From Kappaphycus alvarezii (lineage: Eukaryota > Rhodophyta > Florideophyceae > Gigartinales > Solieriaceae), in assembly GCA_002205965.3 (NCBI GenBank), contig NADL03000134.1, positions 151,899 through 215,898 on the forward strand: a stretch of 64,000 bases of DNA, in the 5' to 3' direction. The notes below the pieces were generated by a model. It did not search any database. It worked only from the letters and a program-made list of their open reading frames with translations, and was not told where the DNA came from. This document shows positions 1-10,670 of the stretch, one piece after another; position 1 is the stretch's first letter, and the number at the start of each line of letters is the position of its first letter. A program made the position numbers and the translations under genes.

Positions 1-1814
1 TTTTTACTATTTCGGGATGATTTACCGTTCTTTGTCGTTATTAAGTCCCAAAAGTACAGTTTAGACCACCATAGAATTGAAGCTTATTCCGGGTGGCTAA
101 ATCGGTACAATGAATGACTCAAACTCATGAGGTTCGAATGACACGTGTAAATTCAATCAAATTTTAAGTGCAATGCATTGCCATTTCTATTGTTGCTCTT
201 TTTGAGTACAAATGTATTTTTTGTACACTATAAAAATTATAAAAGGTCTAAGATATCCTAGTCGTACAAATTGCACTCAAGGATTCCTTATTTTGCAAGT
301 TTAAATAAATAAATAAATTTATTTAATTTAAATAAATAAATAGATAAATTAAGCTATCTGTTACTGACAGGGAACCATAACGTTGAAAATATAATTAATT
401 GGAGGCTTATGATTTATTAGCGTATAGAAAATTACCGGAGAATTACTAATAGAATTTTTAATGAAAAACTTAAAATATTCGAAGAGTAGAAACCAACACT
501 TTTAAAGAAAAACCTAGGAAAATCTCGCTGTGAAAGTGAGCGAAAATATTCTAACAACTTCCTCGTCTTCTACCATGCGAATGTGCAAAAAGTCCCATTT
601 GGTGAATCATGTTCCATTCATTTAGTTGAGCAGGGAACTTCGCGGAGATTCGAAGATATGCTGCATACCTCAATACACACGAGATTTTGAAGATTGATTC
701 ACATAGAGGCCATTTTTGAGGCATATGCGCTTTTTGTGATTCGAAACTGCTTGATTATCTCTAAATTCTTTGCTTATCTTGAGAATAATAACGGTAATTT
801 GGATAATCCTGCAGACTGCAAGTATTTCGCTACACTGAGATGCTGCAACCGCATCACAAGGTTACTTTGCTAGGAACACCTGAATTCGAGTTTACAAAGA
901 CATACATACACATTCTCATATTTGCACTAAACCAACATATCCGAAGCGTGCAGATGAGATACAAATTAAAATGCACCAGACTGCGACATGAAGTTGCCAA
1001 TCGTTTAGTACATCAAACAAGAATGAAAAACTTAAAGCCGGTAGACGGTCGACTAATTTTCCAATACTTGGAAACAACTTAGAACGAACACACGATATAA
1101 AAATTATGACATTATAGAATTTCACATTACCAATACATAAGGTTCCAAGAAACCTATCTTTCCGTTTTACATGATCCAATCGGACATCAATCAACAACCG
1201 CGTAGGCGGAAAAAAATTTTAAAGAAACCAAACGATTAAAGTTACTTGAAAATTGAACTAAAAACGATGATGAGGGATTTACTGCTAGAGAAGCCTTACG
1301 GAACAGAATAAGAGTGCTACCATTTACCATATTACGTATATAAAAGAAAGCTTTCAGAATTGTATCATTCAAAGATGCCCTCGACTTAACCATCTTTGGG
1401 TTGTAATCACCCAAGATACAAAAAGTTTCCGTATTTAAAGCCTATTTTTTAAAAAGAAAATGGTCGAATTTATTTATTTCCGACGGCACTATTGCTTTTA
1501 CTACGCAAAAGGTTGCTTATATTTAGATCCCAAAAGGGAAGAATAACCAACGGGAGCCGCGATTAAAGTTGAATAGACACTGCGCGTTTGAAAATGAGAC
1601 TAGAACGGCTTGAGCACTAGTGGATAACTAAAACGACTCATAAGGTTTTCTTCCTTGATTTAAATGTAAAATGAACAGTTCCATAGGTTGAACGTAATCA
1701 TCTTCAACCTGCGGAATTGGATATAGTTCCTTTGAATCTCCAGCCAAAAGCGACGTTATCGGGAGGCAATTTCCAGCTGTGGGGATAGAGAGTGTAGAGC
1801 TGGTTGAAACTAGC
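1..1814. other. AT-rich stretch without recognised gene
   Basis: The stretch left of the gypsy-1 3' LTR is AT-rich. It holds only short ORFs (longest 93 codons, minus strand, 916-1197) with no motif I recognise and no codon pattern suggesting a gene. A run of TAAA-type repeats lies at about 301-345. A weakly tRNA-like sequence near 66-140 was considered and rejected. Confidence 0.6.
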
Positions 1815-2333
1815 TGTAGCGTGCTAAGCACACACGAACAGATATAGCTTGAGCTGTGGTTGAAACTTTGGTTGAGGCTGGTAGGTTAAACCAACCACTT
1901 CAAACCAGGGTTTATATAGAACTACAGATAGCTAGATACTAAAGGAAATGTAGTCCAACAGTAGCGAATGAAAATATTTTCCTGTGAAACAGCCCTGACT
2001 GTATCGTAAGTAGCTCTTTCAGAATTGTAGTCGGTATGAGTGACATACCCTGACAAGATGTAAGACGTACATTGTTCCAGGTTGCATGGGATAGCAGGGC
2101 AACTTTGATTGGTAAGGAAGTTATATAATATCCTAGTGTACAACTCGCAAGTAACTATTCTAAGTGTACCAATGGGGTCAAACGCTGTGTTCAGAAGTGT
2201 AAGGAAAAGTGTGAAGACAGCAAAGTGCTTAGTAGCCCTTGTTATAATCTTACCGGTGGTTTGAATCTACAGTACGGTAGACGCAATAAATCCGTGTAAA
2301 GCTGTAAGGAATTTGAAGTGAAATATAAGATCA
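1815..2333 (-). repeat. 3' LTR of gypsy-1 (chromovirus)
   Basis: About 519 bp that align along their length with 22503-23016, with many substitutions and small indels. Read on the minus strand it starts TGATCTTATATTTC, directly after a purine tract, and its other end (TGTAGCG on plus) matches TGTGGAC at 22503. Because the element lies on the minus strand, this left copy is the 3' LTR. The divergence of the two LTRs indicates an old insertion. I could not establish a target duplication with confidence. Confidence 0.75.
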
Positions 2334-2345
2334 CTTCTCCCCTGC
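2334..2345 (-). other. Polypurine tract of gypsy-1
   Basis: On the minus strand this reads GCAGGGGAGAAG and abuts the TG that starts the 3' LTR. This is the expected position and composition of the plus-strand primer of an LTR retrotransposon, and it fixes the LTR boundary. Confidence 0.7.
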
Positions 2346-2349
2346 AGAT

Positions 2350-4078
2350 AGAAATCGCCCCGATTGTCAAGGTTCTGCTTGTAACTATTCAAAAATTCTC
2401 TTGAATTCTTAAGGTATGATTCGTGGAGCCAAGAGTTCTCATGATCTTCGTACCCCTTTATTTGACAAGGAATTTATTCTTGCAGGGTCTGTCTTGTGAG
2501 CGAGTATAGATTCAACTTCGTATTCCTTATGTCCGTTTTGAAATTTGAGGGGTGGCGGAGGTGAATTTTGTCTGCTATAATTATCTTCAAAGAACGATTT
2601 CAAGAGGATATATTTGAACGAATTATTTATTTCTCTGTCAATCATCGTTTGAGATAACTGCAGACGGTACTTCACACTGTTAATATCTTCTGCGGTTTCA
2701 AAAGGACAAAAATACTTTGGGTTCAGTGTTTTGGTGATCCGGCCGCATCTTCTAGTGATAAGTTCTTTTTTGGTAGCTAAACCTTATCATCAATTTTTGA
2801 ACATAGACAGTCTATAATTACACATTTCGCGGTGGATTTATCGGTTTATCGGATTTGATTCTGGGCTTCCCTTAATGCTTCTTGCATATCTTCTAGGAAA
2901 CTTGCTGCCGCTGTAGTATATGACACTAAAATATCGAACGGTACTGTTCTTGGTTTATTTCCGTATTTGAGGAGAAATGTTGAGAAAGTTCTGGTTGCAT
3001 TCCCAGAGTAGTTGTAATCAAATTTAAAGTCTATAAGGTAATTATCCCAATCTGATCGTCAAAGCCAGCAAAAGCAAATCATTTCTTCTGTTTATTTTTC
3101 ACTATCTCCGACTGTTCTTCAGTTGTGCGGTGGTATTCAGAAGAGGGGTATATCTTTGTTCCCAGTAGAGCAAATAGTTACTCCAAAACTTGCTCATGAA
3201 AATGGGATCTCGGTCACATATAATATTCTTTTGTAATTCATTGTGTCTATATAAATTATTCTTGAACAGCAGAGCTTTTTCATGGGAATCTGTATTTTTT
3301 TCGTTGTTATTATTCTTTTCATCTTATAAATTCTGTCTAAGACCGGCAAAACGCCGTTGTTTCGATTTTTCGACTTTGGGAGAGGTGTGATGAACTGCAT
3401 GGGTATGTGGGCCCATTTGGTTTTCGATAGCTCTAGTGGTTGGAAAAGACCTACTGGCTTCTGATTAGTTGCTTTGGATCTTGAAAATTGGTAGGAACAA
3501 ACTTACCAGAATACACGCGATCTCAAAATTTTCCAATAAAACTTTGGTGATATTCTGTTGACATTATTGTTTATTTCTACTTGTCCCGTGTTAGGCGTGT
3601 AATGATAGTCGTGCAGGAGCTGGACTCTAAAATTTCCTTTCGGTATACATGTTTTCTTTTTTCTTATCAGAAAAGCATCTCTCGACGATCAAAAGGAACT
3701 TTCGGGTCTTTATAATGGGTTCTGAGGTTCTCATCTCTATCATAATCTTCTGCAAACTCCACTAACTCAGTGCAGAATGATATGGTTGGAAGTTATTGGA
3801 TTCTGAGGATTTCTTTTAATAGCTTCTTGGAATAATTAATTGTTCGGGTGATAAGATGACGGCACATCTTGTAGTTTCTTCGACAGTGCGTCAGCCACTA
3901 CATTTGATTTTCCTGAGACTGGGATTATCTTTAAGTCGAAATTAACTAATCTTTCCAGCCATCTCACTTGTCTCGGCGAAAGGATCCCTGTGCCTGGATA
4001 CCATATGGAATAGTGGACTAACTGAACGGTAAAAAAATTACCGTAAAGGTAGGATCTCTACCACTTTAGGGAATCTAC
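2350..4078 (-). pseudogene. gypsy-1 pol 3' part: RNase H end, integrase, chromodomain
   Basis: Minus-strand remnant in several frames. From high to low coordinates, the end of RNase H is recognisable (SPRQVRWLERL, then GKSNVVADALSKK near 3870-3990). A heavily eroded integrase follows (3000-3560). The integrase C-terminal region near 2640-2870 includes the usual LKP-Y--PF context. Last comes a chromodomain near 2352-2530 (EYEVESILAHK, then GYEDHENSW). The chromodomain identifies the chromovirus branch of Ty3/gypsy, whose integrases use it to target chromatin. Stops and frameshifts are frequent, so the gene is dead. The RNase H is cut at 4079-4082 by the DNA transposon and resumes at 17653. Confidence 0.8.
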
Positions 4079-4082
4079 AATG

Positions 4083-4130
4083 AACAACCATGTCCTCAAT
4101 TTCAGAATCCTCGCTGCAGAACAGTACCAT
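4083..4130 (+). repeat. Left terminal inverted repeat
   Basis: Starts AACAACCATG. Compared with the reverse complement of 17603-17648 it has about eight mismatches and one single-base indel over roughly 45 bp. The conserved core is AATTTCAGAATC. Confidence 0.75.
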
Positions 4131-4265
4131 GTACTGTACTGTTGACTGTACTGTACAGTGTAGGACAGTGTACTGTACTGTAGCTCAGTGTACAGTAGTA
4201 CAGTCCGGGAGTAACTTTACGGCATCAGTAAATGCAGTACAGTACTGTAAAGTGTGCAGTAAAGA
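4120..4265. repeat. Left subterminal ACTGTAC-type motif cluster
   Basis: Just inside the left TIR there are many overlapping copies of TGTACTGTA/TACAGTACA and one-base variants. A comparable cluster lies inside the right TIR (17520-17612). In several DNA transposon superfamilies subterminal repeats bind the transposase; that role here is inference. Confidence 0.6.
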
Positions 4266-4415
4266 GCTTACGCAAGAAGATTTCAGAAAATAAATTTCAG
4301 AAGTTGAATTACAGTTTGTAATTCAATTGCAGAATTCCAGAATGAAGTCAGACCTACAGTATTGCTGAAATGTAGGCAGTTACCTTCAAAGTAAAGACCC
4401 GAGAAATATGTATAA

Positions 4416-4860
4416 ATGGAGACTATTGATTCCGATTTTTGCAAGTACTCTGACTACTCCACCCCCCGTCTTGTGTTTCCGCCCACAGAAACAGCCATGA
4501 TAAGAGCATTCCTCCTCTCCCCTACGGCCCGAACAAGTGACGATTGCACCCACACAACAACGGTTATCCGCCTCGGTCTCACACAAGGTTCCCCACTCTC
4601 CCCAACTCTATTCTATGTCTTCATCAATGGCCTTCCGAAGCCCTGTCCAACATCATGACCCCCTCCCACATACATGCAAACTATTCAACGACAACGTCCT
4701 CCTCCACTCCCATGACCCTTCCCTCCTCGAGACTCTCCTCAACAAATTTCAACGCCGGGCCTCCGCCAGACGCATGACATGGGCACCCAATAAGTGCGAA
4801 GTGGTCACTCAGGACTGGCCCACCCCCGTCTACCCCTACACAAACATACGCTTTTATTAA
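4416..4860 (+). pseudogene. Non-LTR reverse transcriptase fragment
   Basis: Plus-strand fragment in two frames. It shows RT motif GLTQGSPLSPTLF (about 4573-4612), then a degenerate active-site box (FNDNVLLHSHDP, about 4684-4720, where FADD is usual), then MTWAPNKCEVV (about 4774-4810). This order is typical of the RT palm in non-LTR retrotransposons. The catalytic Asp pair is lost and both ends are truncated, so it is a dead fragment. It lies head-on to the minus-strand family A remnant that begins at about 4870, so the two are separate insertions or a rearranged pair. Confidence 0.7.
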
Positions 4861-4869
4861 ATGTTCACT

Positions 4870-6400
4870 ACACCGAGCTGGGTCACTCAGGCATCAGGTG
4901 ATGTGAGAGACAAAGCACGGCGAGATACGGCATGGGCCGTCAGCTGGAGAACGAGGGAGGCGAGGGTGGTGACCAATCGGTGGTATTCCTTGGATGGGGG
5001 TTTCCCGCGGCGGAGTGCGAAAAAGGAGGCGACTTTGGCAATGGCCTCACTGGCAGGTTTGCCGATGGCTCCGTGAGTATCGAATCCAAGAGGGTAGAAT
5101 TGGGCTTGAATTATTCCGCAGGGGCAGCGTAGTGCGCAGTTTTCGAGGCTTCAATGCGCAGGGTAGCCCCTCCAGAGGTCTTGCGAGAGTGGGGGATGGC
5201 CCGTGCGGTATAGGGGCTTGCGATGAACACGTCACGTGCGCAGGGAGCTGGGGAAGATTCGATGTCGTGAACAAAGATGTCCATTCGGCGGCGTTCCGAG
5301 TACGGGAGGTGGGCTTCGCAGGGGAAGGTATTTTCGAGCTTCGGGCGCAACGGTACAGAAGGATGTCGGAGGAGGGTATACAGTTTGTCTCGAAGGTGGT
5401 TGTGGCGTCGGAGGAAGCCCTCCATCGCTGGGCTGTTGATAGCATGTCTCCCGAGCGGGTCGAGGAGAGGCGGGGGTCGAGCTTGGGAGAGTCCACACCG
5501 TGGGCAGTGGCCCCGGCCGTTGAAGACGGGGTGACCAAGTCGAAGCAGGATCATGTATGTCCATATTTGGGGTTCGATACGGGTGGAAGCGCGGGAGTCC
5601 GGGAGGGTGAGTTGGCGGACCGTGTTCGACAGCTTAGGTTCCGGGCGAGTCGGTGAGCTGCACTTTCGTATTGCGGGGGAGAGGAGAGATAGCTTTTGTG
5701 GCGTTCAAGATGGATAGCGGATGTGAGGGTGGTCTGGACGCCTTGGATGTGACCGCTCGTGGGGCAAGGAGAGGTTGGAGCCGAAGATCGGCAGGAATGA
5801 CATTGTGAGGGATAGATTGGTGGGTCCGTCGTATCTCGATGGGTAGGAGATGATGGTCGATGGGCGGCAATAGGTCGAGGGAGAGGTGGTAGGTGTTGAG
5901 GAGAGAGCTGAGGTAGGTGGCGGAGCGGATGGGTGAGGTGAGTGTGAACCCAAGTCCACCAAGTGAAAAGCGCAAAGTAGCACAGAGCCAGGAGCTGTCA
6001 GTCAGCTCTCGATGAATCTCTTGAAAGGCCCCTCGCAGTTCACGGTCAAACGTAGTTGGCGTAGAAAGGGTTAAGTGCGGTGGGGTAGTTCGAAGAGTGT
6101 AAATGAGGCGGCATGCGCTGGCGCAATAGCGTAGGAGATGGAAGGCGGTCTGTGGGTCACAGAGGGTGGGGAGAGCAGTCCAGATAGCGCGTGCTGCAGT
6201 GAGGCGGTTCTCGACGAGGGACAGGCAGCCGGGATCAGTACCAATGGGTGAGCCGAGGGTGTTGATTGCGGGAGCCGTGACAATCTTGCAAGGAAGGTTT
6301 GGGTAGAACTCTGGCCGAACCACCATGCTTCGGTCTTTTGCATGTTGATGTGGATGCCGTATGGACGTCCTTCGTTCGCTATACAGTAGTGTGGAGGAGT
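4870..6400 (-). pseudogene. RLE-type non-LTR retrotransposon remnant, family A (3' part)
   Basis: GC-rich minus-strand remnant. At the high-coordinate end is the segment after the RT active site (MQKTEAWWFG near 6320-6343; TLGSPIG near 6245). RT thumb follows (LLRYCASACRLIYTLRTTPP near 6080-6140; SLGGLGF near 5945). After frame changes there is a zinc-knuckle-like CPRCG...DPLGRHA segment (5440-5510) with RHNHLRDKLY, and then an endonuclease-like DIFV and SPYT pair (5200-5290). This RT, CCHC, restriction-like endonuclease order is that of R2-type elements. The last Cys of the knuckle reads Ser. It is 5'-truncated just after RT and broken by at least two frameshifts. Confidence 0.7.
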
Positions 6401-6424
6401 CGAGGCGCGTCGGGTGTTTAGGTT

Positions 6425-6470
6425 TACTGTAAAGATAAACCACTGTGCTGTACACTGTACTGTAGAACAA
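6425..6470. repeat. ACTGTAC-type motif cluster between non-LTR families A and B
   Basis: A short run of TACTGTA/CTGTACACTG motifs lies at the 5' edge of family A. It is like the clusters at the transposon ends. The 100 bases that follow, up to 6570, contain no gene. Confidence 0.45.
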
Positions 6471-6570
6471 CCGAAATGATCATGTCCTGGGGGTCGAACT
6501 CATGACCGCCAAGAGAGAAGTTTAATGCGTTCAGTATCTACTGGGGACTGCGCACGTCCTAACTATACGG

Positions 6571-8745
6571 TTAAGATCTAACCGGGTGTACTTCGTCGTC
6601 CATGCGCATCGGGGCTCGCGACAGGATAGCTTCAGCGATGGATGACCAGAGGGTGCAACTCAGTCGCTGGTAGATACGGCGGCGGATAACGCCAACTGTC
6701 GAGTGACACTTGGACGCGATCCGCGGAACTAACTCCTCGATAAATGCAATAGTTCCAGGGGAAGGGGCACCTAGGGAATCAAACGCCAGAGGTCGAAACG
6801 TGAAGTTCGGCGTGTAAGGCGCAGAAGATGGGCCAGTTGAGGGGGGGGAGGCGTCGGGCGATGTTGCGTTCCAGGGTTGTGACCTTGTCGCGGGCCGCCA
6901 GTTCAGCAGCGCCTCCGGCAACCTGGGTCGCCTTGGTGCGAACTGCGGCCTTAAACGGTGAGACGACAGTGATGTCACAGGCAATGGGGCGCAACGTTGT
7001 GCCTTCCGGGGTTGGGGGCGGTTGTACAAGGATATCGGCGGGCCGGAGCTCAGTGCCCGGGACGAGGAACGGAACCTCGTGCCGAGTATCCAGACCCGCG
7101 GCGCGGGTAACGTGTGTCGCAATCGCATTACAGAGCGAGTTATGGCGGTGACGACGGCCGAAACCAGGGCAGCAGAGGTCGGCGGCGTGATCCCCGAGGG
7201 TGTCCAAGGGGTGGTCACAGTGGTGGCAGTTGAGGGCATGGAGTCATCATACACTGGCAGTCCGAGGTGACGGCGGAGCATGGTCTGCCAGTGTGTGTGT
7301 GTGACCTTCGTAGCTGCCGTGGGGTGAGCGAAGAGAAACGCCGCAGCGGGGCTGCGGCGGAACGCTAAGCCACGGATGCGATGTCGAATGTCGGCGTCGC
7401 TGGTGCGGTCGGGTTTGGGGCATTCGCCCAGGAGTCGTCGTGCCAATGTACTCTTGCCCGCGCCTCTTGCTGCACCCGTTTGAGAAGGGTTAGAGTGTTG
7501 GTGGGTGAAGCAGCTAGAGTTGGAGGGTCAAGGGTGGAAAGGTCGACTATCCCGGGGATGGAGAGGGCGAAACGGCGGAGAGAAGGCCCAGCCTGACGGA
7601 GGAGGAAGGACCGGTCGCCGCGGTAGCGGCCAGAAGCAAGTGCACAAGCACGCGGCGTGGCGTATGCGGAAGTTCGCTGCCGTGCGGGCGCAGCATCAAT
7701 GATGCTGGCGGCGGCAGCGCCGTGGAGGCACGAGGCGATGCTTTCGAAGCCCTGACCTCCGAGGTGCATGGGGAGGCAGACTTGGTCCCAGGCTCGGTCC
7801 GTGAGAGCTATGCCGTGTAACTTTTCATATGATGACCGTTGTAGATCATCAAATTCTTCTGCGGCGGACTCGCTAAGCGCGGATCTGAGAGCTTGAATGC
7901 ATGCGATAGGAGGCATGCAGAGGCACAGATCCGGTGCATGTGGAACCGGGCGCGGGCGTCGCGGACCAGCAGGAGGCGGTCCAGGGTCGGCGGCACTGAG
8001 CAATCTTGGACCGGAGAAAACTCTCCGTGAACGCTTTGTTCCCAATGGGGGCCCCTAGAAGCGGAAAGCCGTCCCGCGAGCATTCTGCGAGAGGGAATTC
8101 CGCTAAGAGGGCTGCTCGATCCGCGGCATGACGTGAGGCCAGTATATGCGTGTCTTTCGTGGTTGACATGGAAGCCAACCGTGGGACCATCTCGGGCAAG
8201 GAGCCTGAGCGCCTGACGGATGGCGCCAAGGTTCCCGACGATCGTGCCGTCATCGGCGTACCATTGGCAGAGAGCAATGTTGGGGATCTCAGCAACCCGA
8301 CGGATGAGGGGTTGGATCGTTAGCGAGAACAACAACATGCTGGCCGGGTCACCCTGTTGGGTGCCCTGGGCACTTGGTATGACGGTGCGATCCCGGTTCG
8401 GGACAAGCAATGGCGGTTGCATTCGGCCGTAGATCATGTTTGCGAAGCGGGCTAGCGAGGGGGCGAGCATTGGTAGGTGGTCCAGCATAGACTGCCGATC
8501 AACGCGGTTAAAGGCGTTGTTAGCGTCTATGAGGACCGTGGCGACGTTCGGGGTGGCGGAGAAGCGGCGTAGTGTCGTGCGGGTGTCGTGTACAATAGAG
8601 TCCAACCCGGCTTTAACACCGTTGGCCGTCTGATGCGGCGACATAACCGAGTGTGAATCGGCTATTGCGGCCGGGAGCAGTGCCTTCGTCACTATCCTGC
8701 GAAGCACAGACCCCGATGGCGATCGGCGCCCCCCCAAAATCATGA
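6571..8745 (-). pseudogene. RLE-type non-LTR retrotransposon remnant, family B
   Basis: High-GC minus-strand remnant covering most of one R2-like ORF. Near 8690-8740 is the PIAIG/SVLRR start of the RT. The palm follows, with GTQQGDPASMLLFSL (about 8330-8375) and the active site WYADDG (about 8258-8275). Thumb LGGQGFESI is near 7745-7770. The endonuclease region (6779-7207) shows DTLGDHAADLCC, RHRHNSL, RPADILV and ACDITVVSPF, matching the H-x4-C and PD-(D/E)xK pattern of R2-type nucleases. The C-terminal segment is PLAFDSLG...IEELVPRIA. RT active-site residues are intact, but frameshifts near 8045, 7400 and 7200 and a 5' truncation near 8745 make it inactive. Confidence 0.8.
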
Positions 8746-8907
8746 TGTGAAGAGTTTAAATAGCGCCATTTCCTTATAAATTTCTTAAGTCCCCCGGAAT
8801 AATCACACGCAGCACTAGTGTGACCGGAGGGAGAGGGGTTTAAACTTCCCTCACGGGGCCCGGTCGGGGTCAATGTGGTTAGATAGGTGCCCTCGAAAGA
8901 GGAGACT

Positions 8908-8935
8908 GCCCGGGGTGTTCACCCCGGGCCTTTTT
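8908..8935. other. Perfect GC hairpin followed by T tract
   Basis: A 10-bp perfect arm GCCCGGGGTG, a TT spacer and its complement, then CTTTTT. It lies about 160 bp beyond the truncated 5' end of family B. It resembles a factor-independent terminator in form, but in a eukaryotic repeat it more likely belongs to the 5' UTR structure of the non-LTR element. Confidence 0.5.
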
Positions 8936-9010
8936 GGTCCTACAAAGGAGTCATCATAAATTTTTACCCAATTACAGACACATTACAGTTAATGAGCGGC
9001 AGTTTGGAAA

Positions 9011-9080
9011 CAAGATATTGAATTTGACATTAAACAATATATTGAATTTGACATTAAACAAGATATTGAATTTGAGGACA
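9011..9080. repeat. 24-bp tandem repeat, about 2.7 copies
   Basis: The unit CAAGATATTGAATTTGACAT plus TAAA starts at 9011, 9035 and 9059 with one internal change. It is AT-rich and lies in a gene-free stretch between the family B remnant and the pyrimidine-rich block. Confidence 0.8.
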
Positions 9081-9139
9081 GAAGAAGAAGAATGATGCTC
9101 TATTGTTTGAAGACAAGTCAGAATTTGACATGATCAATT

Positions 9140-10640
9140 ATGCACAATACGTGTAGTCAATGTCATCTTTTTCTGCTGAATTTAAACTCAAATTACGCAG
9201 TCAGTGTTAGTCGTTCACTATCGAATTCAAACTTTTATTTATCATTATCACCTTTGAGTTCGCAAGATGTTTGTCTCCCTTTTGTGTGCCCAAGAGCTTT
9301 CCAAAGCCGTATCTTACCCCCCGTGACACGAACCTGTGCGACTAGCATCCATGCTTCCCTCGAACTGGTCTATCGCCTGTCCTCCATTACCGATCTCTAC
9401 CCTCCTGAGGCTGCCTCCAACCTCCTCGCTCTCCAGCACTACGATCCAGCCCTATCTACTGCATTTGGCCCCTTCGAGGCACTTCTGCAGTCACTGATGG
9501 CGCAAAAGTCCTCGCCCTCGTCGATCCAGATTCCACCACACCCTTCTTCTCACCTGCCGCACCGGACAAAGCCCTATTCTCATACCTTGCCGCTGTTATC
9601 CTCTCTATTTTGGCCAAGAGCTCCCGGCCCTATATCGCATCACAACCACAGCAAGCACACTGATCCCCGATCCAATTAAAGTTCAAACGTAGTATCAAAT
9701 GCATTTCCGATCGGCCCGTCAGCAACGGCCCAAAGGAATTGGCCCCCCGACTCCACCTCCCGAAACCCTCGCCCAATACGGAACATTGTCCCTTCGAGAT
9801 GTTTTCCCGTCGGTTTTTACCGGGCCCCGTCACCGTCGTTACCATAGCTGACCCTTACGCCAATTTCGTCTGCGCCGCTGCTGACGAGTTGCAACACGTT
9901 CAATCCGCATATGACGCTTTCTGTTACCACAACCATCACTCTGTGTCTGTCCTTCCTCATCATCTTTCACTGCTATTCCCCTGCCGCTGCTCAAGCCCTC
10001 TTTCCCACCCTTCAACCCAAAGTCGCCCGCTTCTCCAACCGCCCATGTGCCGGGAAGCCGAAAAACTACTTTATCGAGTGGCTGTTGTTCTCTACCTCGG
10101 CTATAACACCCCGACATCTTCAGCTTGCCTCTCCAGTCAGCCCTTTTCTTCCTCAAACCTCGCCCACATCCACTCCTCAAAACAACGGCCATGGCAGACG
10201 CCGCGCGGGCGACTGAACATGAGCCAGCTTCCCCTATGGCTGAAGCATAACTCCGGACGCCTACCATCTCCAACTAATTGTTCCTTCACGCATTTAACCT
10301 GCCTAAAAATTCCCCCCTTCATTGTCTCTTTCATGGGATCAAGCGCTTTTTGCAGTTATTTTGCCATTACAGAACTAATCATATATTTGGGTCAATGTGA
10401 CGAAAGGAATTATAGATGTATCTCTTTACTTTTTTCAGTGTAAACTAGTGCTCTCCTTATCCTCGCTCCAGCTCTCTCACCAATCTTTCTTCATTGAGTA
10501 AGTCTACTGAATGTACGTAGCCAACACAGTATCTACATGTATGTCTTGTAGCCACGCCTATTTGGATTGATTTAAACGCGAAGGTGCGTACTTGCCACTG
10601 AATGCATCCGTTCCATTGTATATCTCAAACCAGTGAACCC
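9140..10640 (+). other. Pyrimidine-rich block with unassigned ORFs
   Basis: Two plus-strand ORFs (9140-9679 and 9739-10443) and shorter opposite-strand ones cover this CT-rich block. None shows a motif I recognise. The Pro/Ser/Leu-heavy composition is what a CT-rich strand yields by chance. Its higher GC than the surrounding transposon suggests another inserted or captured fragment. I do not call a gene. Confidence 0.35.
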
Positions 10641-10670
10641 TTAACTTAAAGACAACCCCGTCTTGGTTCT

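Noticed and set aside
66-140. tRNA-Leu-like sequence
   Set aside because: A CTCAAAC loop and a GGTTCGAAT box can be found, but acceptor and T stems do not pair and the variable arm is missing.
840-1082. 80-codon ORF near the left edge
   Set aside because: Slight resemblance to a copia RNase H end, but no conserved residue set could be placed.
5047-5656. Plus-strand 220-codon ORF (4994-5656) and others across families A and B
   Set aside because: GC-rich shadows of the minus-strand non-LTR ORFs; no motifs on plus.
8908-8935. Bacterial factor-independent terminator
   Set aside because: The form fits, but there is no bacterial gene context; treated as a structured repeat.
9140-10443. Secreted or membrane protein genes in the CT-rich block
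   Set aside because: Composition alone explains the openness; no signal, domain or codon support.
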